Below, piece by piece: positions 9,113-18,114 of a DNA stretch of 64,000 bases. Both the position numbers and the translations under genes were made by a program. The notes beneath the pieces were generated by a model. That model had not been told where the DNA came from, made no database searches, and saw only the letters and a program-made list of their open reading frames with translations. Every line of letters begins with the position of its first letter. Position 1 is the stretch's first letter. Origin of the DNA: Actinobacteria bacterium 69-20 (GTDB lineage Bacteria; Actinomycetota; Actinomycetes; Mycobacteriales; Nakamurellaceae); the NCBI GenBank assembly GCA_001897425.1, contig MKSW01000040.1, positions 12,051 through 76,050 of the forward strand. Reading direction: 5' to 3'.

Positions 9113-9682
9113 TTACTTCCCCTTCGTATCCTTCATCATGGCGAGCGCAGCCCACCGAGGGTCCATTGTCTCATGCCGGTGGTCCGGCCCGACGCCATCC
9201 ATCCGCTCGCCGCAATCGGGGCACAGTCCCGGGCAATCGGGTCGGCATACCGGGATCGCCGGCATCGCCAGCACGAGCTCGTCGTGGACCAGCGGGGCGA
9301 GGTCCGCGGCCTCGTCGACCAGATGCGGAACCTCGTCCGGGTCGGTCGTCTCGGCGGTGACGGAATCGGGGTACGCGAACATCTCTCGAAAGGTCGCGAC
9401 GACAGGTACCTCGATATCGCGAAGGCACCGTGAGCACGAGCCCACCGCGAGCGCGGACACCTCGCCGGTGACTAGCACTCCTTCGGCCACCGACTCCATC
9501 AGGCCGGTGACCGACACCTCGGAGCCGCCCGGCACTTCGAGCACGCCGGACACGGTGTGGTCCGGCGCCGGTCCGCGGATGTCTAGGCGATGCGCGAGGC
9601 CCGGACCGTCGTGTTTCGACAGGCCGATCGCCCTGGTGTCGATGACCCAGGGCGATGCGGCGCGTAGGTGGGCGTGAGGCAT
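9113..9682 (-). CDS. YceD / DUF177 family 23S rRNA accumulation protein
   Basis: A 189-residue DUF177 protein. The conserved CSRCL of the first cysteine pair (about residue 83) and the CRPDCPGLCPDCG cluster (about 145) are typical. In E. coli and plants DUF177 proteins are needed for 23S rRNA accumulation, fitting its position as the first gene of an operon with rpmF and rnc. The start MPHAHLRAASPWVID is typical of the actinobacterial form. Confidence 0.92.
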   Translation of the reverse strand: MPHAHLRAASPWVIDTRAIGLSKHDGPGLAHRLDIRGPAPDHTVSGVLEVPGGSEVSVTGLMESVAEGVLVTGEVSALAVGSCSRCLRDIEVPVVATFREMFAYPDSVTAETTDPDEVPHLVDEAADLAPLVHDELVLAMPAIPVCRPDCPGLCPDCGERMDGVGPDHRHETMDPRWAALAMMKDTKGK

Positions 9683-9798
9683 GGCTCTCTCGTGGTGGAA
9701 CGGACGGCGCGCCCGGGCTCACCGAACCCGGGGCAACCGTTCCAGAGTAGTCGAAAGTCGTCCACGAGCCCAATCGCCCGGACTCCGCGGTCGGACGC

Positions 9799-12372
9799 TC
9801 ACGGCACCAGTCGCAGCATTCCCGTTGACTGGTACGGCACGTAAATGTTCCCGAACACATCGGCGGCGATGCCGCCGTTGGATGCTCCGTTGAACAAGAC
9901 CCGCACCTGATCCGGTGCGCCACTGGTCAGGCCGACGGAATCGAACGCGAATACCCGACCGCCCGAGTTGCCGTAGATCGTGCTGCCCACTCGAGTCAAC
10001 GCTGCCGATGTGACGCCGCTCAGGTCGGGGAATACCTGCCGGGAGTAGACCCATTCCAGCGTCTGGGGGTTGAGCCCGAACAGCCACCCCTGCGCGTAGA
10101 ACCACACGGTCCCGTCGGCACCGGTCTCCGCGGCCCCGACGGCGGCAATGTTGCTGATCGGCAGATCGACGGTAAAGGTGCCGTCCGTCGCCTCGTCATA
10201 TCCGAGGACGCGTGCCTGGCTCGTCACCGGGGAACCTGTTCCGGTGCCGCCGAAAATGGTGGTGCCGGCGAAGATTCGACTGCCTGAGCCCGCGATCGTC
10301 ACCACCGATTGCTGGCCCACGATGTCGAAGTTTCGTGCGGTCTTGGCTACGGGATCGAAGACGCCGAAGGCACCCGACCACTTCCCGTAATCCGCCTGGC
10401 TGCCGTAGTAGATCCGGCCGTGATAGCCGAGCATTCCGTACGGCCGATCCTGCGGATCCGCGGTCGGCGGCACATTGCATTCGTCGACCGGCCTATCGCC
10501 GGGAACGAAGTCGCTGGGGTTGAACGAGCGGATGGTGGCGCCCGGGTACACGCCTTGATAGATCCGATCGCCGAGAACCGTCATCGCTTCGGCCTGTCCG
10601 CCCGCCCCGAACGAGACGTGCCGGTCCGAGCGCATGGGGCTCTCTGCGCCGAGGCCGCCGGTCAGGTATCCGTTCGTCCAGATGCGCCCGTCCGGCCCCG
10701 CGACCATGGAGTTGATGGTGACGTCCGCCGACGGGAGACCGGAAGCCTGCCAACGCACGAACCTTCCGGTCTGCGGGTCGTACTGCGCGGCGACGCCGTT
10801 GGAGTCCATCCCGATGAGCGTCTCACCCGGCCAGGCGGCGTCACCGAGATCGATGAAATCCCATTCTCGCGCAGCAATCTGGGCCGGCGCAGTGTCGATC
10901 TTCGTCTCTGTCCCGGTCGCCAGATCGAAGCTGTACAGGACGCTCTGCGTCATCATCGGATCGGTGGTGCACGCGGGTGGCGGCGGCGTCTCGGCCGATT
11001 TGATATCCGCCTTGGTGTAGTACACCTTGCCGTCGTACACCGTTGACGATCCGTTGAACACGACGCCCTTGATGTCCCCGACCACACTCGATGTCAGCTG
11101 CCCGGCCTCATCCCGGGCGACCTTGAAGATGACCAGGTGATCTCGCCCATCGCTGTATGCCGGCCCGATCCAGGCCATCACATAGCCGGGCGAGGCCGTC
11201 ATGCCGTAAACCCAATTCGACGCGCGAACCTCCGGACTGGTCAGCCCGATCAGGTCGGTGCACGGCGTGTCTACCAGCGTGCATCCCATCACGTGGGCGC
11301 CGACGCCCGTTCCGGCAAACACCGTCTTGGTGGTTGGCTCGTACGCCACGCTACGGGTGTACTGCAGTCCCGGAACGACTCCGTTCGCTGGACCGATGCG
11401 GGACACTCCCTCGCCTGGGACGTACTTGAAAACCCGTCCACCTGATCCCGAATGCATTCCGCCGTAAACTGTCCCGTCCGGCGCGATGGAAAGCCCGTAG
11501 ATGACGTCCTGGCCCCAACTGGGCATCCCGATCTTCGTCATTGTCGGGTCGCCGAAGTGCCACGAATACAGCGACGCACTCCGGTAAGTGCCCACGTAAA
11601 CGGTGCCGTCCGGTGCCTGCGCGACGGTCCACCCGCCGGCTGCACCGGGTATGGGGATGCTGCGGACCACCGCGTGCGACTGGATATCGATTTGCATCAA
11701 GTAGCCCGGCTGGCCTTCGCCGACTCCGAAGATCACCGGGCGGCCGTTCTCGTCGCGCCCGGCCGTCGTGGCGTAGATGACGGTGGGCCTGCGAATCTGG
11801 GTGCCCAGGCTGGTAGCGGCGGCGGTGAACAGGACATTGTCGAAGCGCGCGGTCTTGTGGGCGCCCAACTCGATCGCGGCCGTGGCAGCGCGGTTCGGCG
11901 CGGAGGCATCGAACCGGGTGACGCCGTGATGGACGGACCGATCGGTCCAGTCGAACCCGATCTGTGTGCCGGACTGGTCGTACCAGCGCACACCCACCGA
12001 CGTGAGGTCGTTCGAGGTGATCGATACGAACACCGAGTACCGCATCCCGGGGCTCACCGGGACCGGTGTGCTGACCGCACCGGAATTGACGCACGGCGGT
12101 TTCCCGGCGAGCAGCAGCGCCGCGGTGCCGTCCGTCACCCCGGAGGTGTCGGTGGTCAGCACGCTCTGGCAATTCTTGCTGGCCGGCTCGTTCTGCCCGT
12201 TGGAGGGCCGCCAGCCGTCCACTCCGGATTCGAAGGAATGGTTGACGATCAGGATGTCGCCGTTCTGGACGACGGGGTTGGCTGCGCTCGCCGATGGCGC
12301 GATGGTGACCGCCAGTGTCGCGGCCAGGACAGTGCTCGCCGCGATGGCGAGGCGGCGGAAGGATCGAATCAT
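9799..12372 (-). CDS. large secreted protein with CBM-like and beta-propeller-like regions
   Basis: About 857 residues. ATG 12372 begins a clear Sec signal peptide (MIRSFRRLAIAAS..., hydrophobic core, cleavage near APSASA-AN) behind the ribosome binding site GAGGGAG. Residues about 35-180 (NHSFESGVDGW..., aromatic and Cys-containing) resemble a carbohydrate-binding galactose-binding-like module. The remainder consists of repeated blades of the type APDGTVYVGT and SIAPDGTVYGGM, indicating one or two beta-propellers. No catalytic motif was recognised, so enzymatic activity is not claimed. Its upstream region carries a duplicated 135-bp unit with GntR/DasR-like operators, suggesting control by amino-sugar or other carbohydrate supply. 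Converges on no gene; yceD lies downstream on the same strand. Confidence 0.75.
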   Translation of the reverse strand: MIRSFRRLAIAASTVLAATLAVTIAPSASAANPVVQNGDILIVNHSFESGVDGWRPSNGQNEPASKNCQSVLTTDTSGVTDGTAALLLAGKPPCVNSGAVSTPVPVSPGMRYSVFVSITSNDLTSVGVRWYDQSGTQIGFDWTDRSVHHGVTRFDASAPNRAATAAIELGAHKTARFDNVLFTAAATSLGTQIRRPTVIYATTAGRDENGRPVIFGVGEGQPGYLMQIDIQSHAVVRSIPIPGAAGGWTVAQAPDGTVYVGTYRSASLYSWHFGDPTMTKIGMPSWGQDVIYGLSIAPDGTVYGGMHSGSGGRVFKYVPGEGVSRIGPANGVVPGLQYTRSVAYEPTTKTVFAGTGVGAHVMGCTLVDTPCTDLIGLTSPEVRASNWVYGMTASPGYVMAWIGPAYSDGRDHLVIFKVARDEAGQLTSSVVGDIKGVVFNGSSTVYDGKVYYTKADIKSAETPPPPACTTDPMMTQSVLYSFDLATGTETKIDTAPAQIAAREWDFIDLGDAAWPGETLIGMDSNGVAAQYDPQTGRFVRWQASGLPSADVTINSMVAGPDGRIWTNGYLTGGLGAESPMRSDRHVSFGAGGQAEAMTVLGDRIYQGVYPGATIRSFNPSDFVPGDRPVDECNVPPTADPQDRPYGMLGYHGRIYYGSQADYGKWSGAFGVFDPVAKTARNFDIVGQQSVVTIAGSGSRIFAGTTIFGGTGTGSPVTSQARVLGYDEATDGTFTVDLPISNIAAVGAAETGADGTVWFYAQGWLFGLNPQTLEWVYSRQVFPDLSGVTSAALTRVGSTIYGNSGGRVFAFDSVGLTSGAPDQVRVLFNGASNGGIAADVFGNIYVPYQSTGMLRLVP

Positions 12373-12381
12373 GGACGCTCC

Positions 12382-12516
12382 CTCGTGCTGAATGCGTTGC
12401 GGTGCAGCGCGATGACGGGTTGCCCGAGGCCCACTCACCGCAGTCGGGTGCGAATGCGACCTCGTTCTGGACTAGACCACTGAAATGGTGGCAGCCTGTC
12501 GTCGCCGTGTCAACAG
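12382..12516 (-). repeat. 135-bp direct repeat, copy 1 (gene-proximal)
   Basis: This segment and 12579-12713 align without gaps over 135 bp. Shared blocks include GCTGAATGCG, CAGCGCGAT, GGTTGCC, GGACTAGACCA and GTGTCAACAG. This copy ends 10 nt before the start codon of the secreted protein and includes its ribosome binding site region. The region between the two copies (12517-12578) is unique. Confidence 0.8.
12468..12479 (-). promoter_or_regulatory. DasR/GntR-like operator, site 1
   Basis: TGGACTAGACCA; with flanks (CTGGACTAGACCACT) it differs at one position from the Streptomyces DasR responsive element type CTGGTCTAGACCACT. It lies about 96 bp upstream of the secreted-protein start codon. 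The regulator gene is not in this window. Confidence 0.5.
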
Positions 12517-12578
12517 ATTTCCTCGAACATCGTCTGCGACAACACCAATGGACGAAAAGGCGAGGTCACAAGCGTTCG

Positions 12579-12713
12579 CTCGCGCTGAATGCGGTGCCAC
12601 ACAGCGCGATAACAGGTTGCCAATGGCCCGCTCGCCGTGGTCCGACTCGAGCCCGGCCTCTCCGTGGACTAGACCAGAAATATAGTCGCAGCCAGGCGTC
12701 GTGGTGTCAACAG
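12579..12713 (-). repeat. 135-bp direct repeat, copy 2 (distal)
   Basis: Diverged, ungapped second copy of 12382-12516. It abuts the 3' end of sepIVA. Unlike copy 1 it has no ribosome binding site or start codon at its end, so it is a duplicated control region rather than a duplicated gene. Confidence 0.8.
12665..12676 (-). promoter_or_regulatory. DasR/GntR-like operator, site 2
   Basis: The same TGGACTAGACCA core as site 1, 197 bp further upstream and at the equivalent position of the second repeat copy. Retention of the core while the repeats diverged suggests selection on the site. Confidence 0.5.
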
Positions 12714-12719
12714 GTCGGA

Positions 12720-13418
12720 TCAGTCGTGGTAGCTGGCGGACGCACCGGAGCGCAGCGCGCTGCGGCCCCGGCCCACCGTCCGCAGCGTCTTCGTCAGCAG
12801 ATCTTCGAGTTCGGCGAGTCGCTCGTCGACGTAGCGGTCGCAGTCGTCGCGCAGCTTGTCGGCCTCGTCCTGCGCGGTGTCGAGGATCTTCGCGGATTCG
12901 GTGTGCGCAGCGCGCACCACCTCGGTCGACCCGACGAGTCTGGCCTGTTCCGCCTGCCCATCCGCCACGGACTGGTCGTAGCTGGCCCGTCCGGCGGCCA
13001 TCAGCCGGTCCGCCTCGCCGCGGCCGCGCTCGACGAGCGAATCGTGCTGGTCCTGGCCGGCTTGGATGGTCCGGTCGGCATCGGCCTGGGCGCGGGCGAG
13101 TACCGCCTCGGCCTGCGCCGTGGCGTCACGGACCAGTCGATCCGCCTGGGCCTGGGCGGTTGCCATGATGGCGGCCGCCTCGTTCTGGGCGTCGCCGACC
13201 ATGCGGTGGGCTTCGGTCTGCGCCGCGTCCAGCGTCTGGTCGCGGTGGTCGAGGACGTCCTGCGCGTCGTCCATCTCGGCGGGCACGGCGTCCCGGATGT
13301 CGTCGAGCAGGTCCAGCACATCCCCCCGCGGTACGACGCAGGACGCCGTCATGGGCAGACCGCGCGCCTCCTCCACGATCGTGACGAGCTGGTCGAGCGC
13401 TTCGAACACCCGGTACAC
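12720..13418 (-). CDS. sepIVA: SepIVA, DivIVA-like septation protein
   Basis: About 232 residues, starting VYRVFEALDQLVTIVEEARG at GTG 13418 with GGAGG 7 nt upstream. Nearly the whole protein is a heptad-repeat coiled coil rich in Ala, Gln, Asp and Arg, ending in TVGRGRSALRS. This matches M. tuberculosis Rv2927c / M. smegmatis SepIVA, an essential DivIVA-like protein at the septum and intracellular membrane domain that regulates cell-envelope growth. In mycobacteria it also neighbours the yceD-rpmF-rnc-mutM cluster, although here the large secreted-protein gene intervenes. Confidence 0.9.
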   Translation of the reverse strand: MYRVFEALDQLVTIVEEARGLPMTASCVVPRGDVLDLLDDIRDAVPAEMDDAQDVLDHRDQTLDAAQTEAHRMVGDAQNEAAAIMATAQAQADRLVRDATAQAEAVLARAQADADRTIQAGQDQHDSLVERGRGEADRLMAAGRASYDQSVADGQAEQARLVGSTEVVRAAHTESAKILDTAQDEADKLRDDCDRYVDERLAELEDLLTKTLRTVGRGRSALRSGASASYHD

Positions 13419-13557
13419 CTGTGACCCTCCTGTCGACGGCCGACCGCGGTGCGGACGCACGCGCACACGCCTATACGTTCAGTCTCGCAAGTCCGCCCGG
13501 ATTCCTGGTGGAGGCACGCGGGGCGACCGGAATGAGGGCACCGGAAGCCGCGGAGGT

Positions 13558-14034
13558 TCAGCGTCCGAGCTTGCGCGCCAGCGCCGCCGTCACCTGCGCC
13601 GGAAGCAGGGCGGAGACATCGCCGCCGTATCGCGCGACCTGCTTGACGAGCGACGAGGACAGGAACGAGTGCTCGGGGCTGGCCGGAATGAATACCGTGT
13701 CGATGCCGGCCAGGCCCGCATTCATCTGCGCCATCTGGAGTTCGTATTCGAAGTCCGACACCGCCCGCAGCCCCTTGACGATCGCGTCGATGCCGTTTCT
13801 CCGGCAGTAGTCGACCAGCAGGCCGTCGAACGAGTCGACCGTCACGTTGGCCCACCCGGAACCGGCCACGCGCAGCAGATCCAGCCGCTCGTCGACCGTG
13901 AAGAGACCGGACTTATCCGGGTTGATGAGCACGGCGACGGTCACCCGGTCGAACAGCTGCGCGGCGCGCCGCACGATGTCCAGATGCCCCAGGGTCGGCG
14001 GATCGAACGAGCCCGGGCACACGACATGCGTCAT
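13558..14034 (-). CDS. coaD: phosphopantetheine adenylyltransferase
   Basis: A 158-residue enzyme catalysing the penultimate step of coenzyme A synthesis (ATP + 4'-phosphopantetheine to dephospho-CoA). The nucleotidyltransferase motif is in CPGSFDPPTLGHLDIV, the substrate region in GLRAVSDFEYELQMAQMN, and the C-terminal motif is HSFLSSSLVKQVA. Its ATG overlaps the rsmD stop by 4 bp (ATGA), as expected for a coupled rsmD-coaD pair. Confidence 0.97.
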   Translation of the reverse strand: MTHVVCPGSFDPPTLGHLDIVRRAAQLFDRVTVAVLINPDKSGLFTVDERLDLLRVAGSGWANVTVDSFDGLLVDYCRRNGIDAIVKGLRAVSDFEYELQMAQMNAGLAGIDTVFIPASPEHSFLSSSLVKQVARYGGDVSALLPAQVTAALARKLGR

Positions 14035-14585
14035 GGTGCGCGACCGTAGCAGACCACGGTATCGCCGTACCGGCGGGTCTTGACCGAGACGAACGGTTCC
14101 GGCCAGTCGAATTCCGGGGAGCGGGCCGATCGCTCGAGGACGATGTCCGCCTGCGGGCGCAGGCGGCCGGCGGTGACCAGGCCGCCGAGCACCGTGCGGA
14201 TCGCATCCTCCGATTCGGCATAGGGCGGGTCGGCGAGCACGATGTCGAACGACTCCCCCGGCGTCACCGCGTACGACGCCGCATCGCCCGCGAACAACGT
14301 CATCCCCGCCAGGTTCGACGCCTCGATATTCGCGCGAATCGCGGCTTGCGCAGCCCGGCCGCGTTCCACCAGCACCACCCGTGCGGCGCCGCGCGAGGCC
14401 AGCTCCAGCCCGAGGGCGCCGCTCCCCGCGTACAGGTCAAGCACCGCGGCGCCCTCCACGGCGCCGACGGCGACCAGGCTGTTCGCGACGGCCGCGCGCA
14501 CCTTCTCGGACGTGGGACGGGTGTCAGCCCCGGCCGGGGTGACGAGCCTCCGGCCGGACAGGCGGCCTCCGACGATCCGGGTCAC
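14031..14585 (-). CDS. rsmD: 16S rRNA (guanine-966 N2)-methyltransferase RsmD
   Basis: A 184-residue Rossmann-fold methyltransferase. MTRIVGGRLSGRRL is the family start, VLDLYAGSGALGLE binds S-adenosylmethionine, and LADPPYAE is the N2-guanine methyltransferase catalytic motif. It lies 17 nt downstream of pyc on the same strand and is translationally coupled to coaD. Confidence 0.96.
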   Translation of the reverse strand: MTRIVGGRLSGRRLVTPAGADTRPTSEKVRAAVANSLVAVGAVEGAAVLDLYAGSGALGLELASRGAARVVLVERGRAAQAAIRANIEASNLAGMTLFAGDAASYAVTPGESFDIVLADPPYAESEDAIRTVLGGLVTAGRLRPQADIVLERSARSPEFDWPEPFVSVKTRRYGDTVVCYGRAP

Positions 14586-14602
14586 GGTCCGTCCGATCCG
14601 AG

Positions 14603-17600
14603 TCAGCCGACGACGACCAAAAGGTCGCCGCCCTCGACCTGCTGCACGGACGCGATGGCCGTGCGCTGCACCGTGCCCGCCGACTGCGCGGTGATCGATG
14701 CCTCCATCTTCATCGCCTCGATCGTGGCCACGACCTGCCCCGCCTCGACCCGGTCCCCCTCCACCACCATGAGGGTGACGGCGCCGGAGAACGGAGCGGC
14801 GATGTGATGCGGGTTGGCCGGATCGGCCCGTTCCGCGACCGGGATGTCGATGGCGACGGATCGATCGCGGATCTGCAGCGGCCGCAACTGGCCGTTGAGC
14901 GTGGTGACGACGGTCCGCATGCCGCGCTCATCGACCTCACCGATCGCTTCGATGCCGGCGATGAGCTGGACGCCGCGGTCCAGATCGATGACGTGTTCGG
15001 TTCCGGGCTGCAGACCGTAGAGATAGTCCGCAGTCGGCAGCACGCCGATATCCCCGAACTCGGCGCGCACCTCGTCGAAGGACCGGGTCGGCGCCGGGAA
15101 AAGCAGCCGGTTGAGGGTGGCGCGCGGCTCGGCCTGCAGAGCGGCCCGATCCTCGTCGGACAGCGTGCCGACAGGTGGATGGTGCACCCGGCCGGCCAGC
15201 GCCTTCGTGCGGAACGGCTCGGGCCAGCCGCCCGCGGGTTCGCCCAGTTCGCCGGACAGGAACCCGACGACGGAATCGGGCACGTCGAAACGGCCAGGGT
15301 CGGCCTCGAACGCGGCCGGGTCGACGCCGGCGCCGACGAGGTGCAGCGCCAGATCGCCCACCACCTTCGAGGACGGGGTGACCTTCACCAGGCGTCCGAG
15401 CATGGCGTCCGCCGCCGCGTAGGTGGCCTCGATCTGTTCGAACTTGTCCGCGAGCCCGAGCGCCTTGGCCTGCTGGCGGAGATTGGACAGTTGCCCGCCG
15501 GGAATCTCGTGCCGGTAGACCCGACCGGTCGGCGACCGGAGCCCGGACTCGAACGGCGCATACAGGGCGCGCACGGCGTCCCAGTAGGGTTCGAGGTCCT
15601 GCGCCGCGGCCAGCGACAGGCCGGTTTCCCGGCCGGTGTGGTCGGTCGCCGCGATCAGCGCGGAGAGCGGCGGCTGGCTGGTGGTGCCGGCCATCGGCGC
15701 GCTGGCGGCGTCGACCGCGTCCACACCCGCGTTGATCGCGGCGAGATACGTGGCCAGTTGCCCGCCGGCGGTGTCGTGCGTGTGCAGGTGCACCGGCAGG
15801 TCGAACCGTTCCCGCAGCGCCGTCACCAAGGTTGCCGCGGCGGGAGCCCGCAGCAGCCCGGCCATGTCCTTGACGGCCAGGATGTGCGCGCCGGCCTGGA
15901 CGATCCGCTCTGCCAGGCGCAGGTAGTAGTCGAGGGTGTAGAGCTTCTCCGCCGGGTTCACCAGATCGGCGGTGTAGCACAGCGCCACCTCGGCGACGGC
16001 GGTGCCAGTGTCGCGGACAGCGTCGATGGCCGGGCGCATCTGGTCGACGTCGTTGAGCGCGTCGAAGATGCGGAAGATGCCGATGCCGCTCTCGGTGGCC
16101 GCGGTGACGAAGCTGCGGGTGACCTCGATCGGGTACGGCGTGTATCCGACCATGTTCCGGCCGCGCAGCAGCATCTGCAGACACACGTTGGGCAGCGCCT
16201 CCGACAGCGCTTCGAGCCTCTCCCACGGGTTCTCGGCGAGGAACCGTAGGGCGACGTCATAGGTGGCGCCGCCCCACGCCTCGATGGACAGCAGCTGCGG
16301 CGTGAGCCGCGCGACGGCCGGCGCGATCGCGACGAGGTCACGCGACCGAACGCGGGTGGCGAGCAGCGACTGATGCGCGTCCCGGAACGTGGTGTCCGTC
16401 ACGGCCAGGGCGGTCTGCTCGCGCAGGGCCTGGGCGAAGCCCTCCGGGCCGAGCTCCGCGAGCAGTTGCCGGGAGCCGGCGGGCGCCTCACCCTCCGGTA
16501 GCGGCGGCACCTTATCCCGCGGATCGGCCAAGATCGCCGGGCGAGAACCGTTCGGCTTGTTCACGGTGACGTCGGCGAGGTAGGTGAGCAGGCGGGTGCC
16601 GCGGTCCGCGGACTGGCGGGCAGTGAGCAGGTCCGGATGCTGCGCGATGAACGACGTCGTCACCCCGCCGGCGGCGAAGTCTGGGTTGTCCAGCACGGCC
16701 CGCAGGAACGGGATGTTGGTGGCGATGCCGCGCACCCGAAACTCGGCCAGCGCCCGCCGGGCCCGGCGCAGGGCCTGATCCCAGTCGGCGCCGCGGCAGG
16801 TCAGCTTCACCAGCAGCGAATCGAAATGCGGGCTCACCTCCGCGCCCGCGTGCACCGTGCCGCCGTCCAGCCGCACCCCGGCGCCGCCCGGCGAGCGGTA
16901 GGTGATGATCTTGCCGGTGTCCGGGCGGAACCCGTTCGCCGGGTCCTCACTGGTGATCCGGCACTGCAACGCGGCGCCGTGCGACCGGATCCGGTCCTGG
17001 GTCAGACCCAGCTCGGCGAGCGTGGCGCCGGCCGCGATGCGGATCTGCGCGGCCACCAGGTCGACGTCCGTGGTCTCCTCGGTGACGGTGTGCTCGACCT
17101 GGATGCGCGGATTCATCTCGATGAACGCGACCTGGTTGTCGGCGCCCAGCAGGAATTCGACCGTGCCGGCGCCGCAGTAACGGATATGACGCGCAAAGGC
17201 GACGGCATGCGCACAGATCGCGGCGCGGATGGTCGGATCGAGGTTCACCGCGGGGGCAACCTCGATCACCTTCTGGTTCCGCCGCTGCACCGAGCAGTCC
17301 CGCTCGTAGAGGTGCACCGTGGCGCCGGTGGCGTCCGCCAGAATCTGCACCTCGATATGCCTCGGATCGACCACGGCCCGCTCCAGGAACACCGTGGCAT
17401 CGCCGAAGGCCGAGACGGCCTCACGCATGGCGGTGCGGATCGCCTCGGGAAGTTCGGCGGGGTCGTCCACGCGCCGCATACCGCGCCCGCCGCCGCCGGC
17501 GACGGCCTTGACGAAGATCGGGAAGCCCACGGCGCCGGCCGCGGCGACCAGTTCGTCGACATCGTCCGAGGGTGGCGTCGACTCCAGCACCGGCAGCCCC

Positions 17601-17980
17601 GCGTCCCGCGCCGCCGCCACCGCACGCGACTTGTTCCCGGCGAGTTCCAGCACCGCCGCCGACGGGCCGATGAAGGTGATCCCGGCATCGGCGCAAGCCT
17701 GGGCCAGCTGCGGGTTCTCGGAGAGGAACCCGTATCCGGGATAGATCGCATCGGCACCGGCCCGCCGGGCCGCGGCGACGATCTCGTCGACGTCGAGGTA
17801 GGCGCGGACGGGGTGCCCGACCTCGCCGATCTGGTACGCCTCGTCCGCCTTCTGCCGGTGCGTCGAGTTGCGGTCCTCGTACGGGTAGACGGCGACCGAC
17901 GAGACGCCCAACTCGTAGGCGGCGCGGAACGCCCGGATGGCGATCTCGCCTCGGTTGGCGACCAGGATCTTGTCGAACAT
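14603..17980 (-). CDS. pyc: pyruvate carboxylase
   Basis: A 1125-residue biotin enzyme converting pyruvate to oxaloacetate. In order: biotin carboxylase domain (MFDKILVANRGEIAIRAFRA; ATP-grasp GGGGRGMR), carboxyltransferase domain (TTFRDAHQSLLATRVR, about residue 540), conserved central region, and the C-terminal biotinyl domain with AMKMEA. The length equals that of M. tuberculosis Rv2967c. ATG 17980 gives the family start. It lies between recG and rsmD on the same strand. Confidence 0.97.
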   Translation of the reverse strand: MFDKILVANRGEIAIRAFRAAYELGVSSVAVYPYEDRNSTHRQKADEAYQIGEVGHPVRAYLDVDEIVAAARRAGADAIYPGYGFLSENPQLAQACADAGITFIGPSAAVLELAGNKSRAVAAARDAGLPVLESTPPSDDVDELVAAAGAVGFPIFVKAVAGGGGRGMRRVDDPAELPEAIRTAMREAVSAFGDATVFLERAVVDPRHIEVQILADATGATVHLYERDCSVQRRNQKVIEVAPAVNLDPTIRAAICAHAVAFARHIRYCGAGTVEFLLGADNQVAFIEMNPRIQVEHTVTEETTDVDLVAAQIRIAAGATLAELGLTQDRIRSHGAALQCRITSEDPANGFRPDTGKIITYRSPGGAGVRLDGGTVHAGAEVSPHFDSLLVKLTCRGADWDQALRRARRALAEFRVRGIATNIPFLRAVLDNPDFAAGGVTTSFIAQHPDLLTARQSADRGTRLLTYLADVTVNKPNGSRPAILADPRDKVPPLPEGEAPAGSRQLLAELGPEGFAQALREQTALAVTDTTFRDAHQSLLATRVRSRDLVAIAPAVARLTPQLLSIEAWGGATYDVALRFLAENPWERLEALSEALPNVCLQMLLRGRNMVGYTPYPIEVTRSFVTAATESGIGIFRIFDALNDVDQMRPAIDAVRDTGTAVAEVALCYTADLVNPAEKLYTLDYYLRLAERIVQAGAHILAVKDMAGLLRAPAAATLVTALRERFDLPVHLHTHDTAGGQLATYLAAINAGVDAVDAASAPMAGTTSQPPLSALIAATDHTGRETGLSLAAAQDLEPYWDAVRALYAPFESGLRSPTGRVYRHEIPGGQLSNLRQQAKALGLADKFEQIEATYAAADAMLGRLVKVTPSSKVVGDLALHLVGAGVDPAAFEADPGRFDVPDSVVGFLSGELGEPAGGWPEPFRTKALAGRVHHPPVGTLSDEDRAALQAEPRATLNRLLFPAPTRSFDEVRAEFGDIGVLPTADYLYGLQPGTEHVIDLDRGVQLIAGIEAIGEVDERGMRTVVTTLNGQLRPLQIRDRSVAIDIPVAERADPANPHHIAAPFSGAVTLMVVEGDRVEAGQVVATIEAMKMEASITAQSAGTVQRTAIASVQQVEGGDLLVVVG

Positions 17981-18114
17981 GGGCGGGCGGAACCCCCGTT
18001 TCGCGTGCGGGAACCATCTGGACCGTTTCAGTGGCGCGGCGGGTATGACGGTATCGCGGCGGCGGGCGCGGCTGGAGGGCGGCATGCGGCGTCCGGTCCG
18101 CGGCCGCGGCGTCG

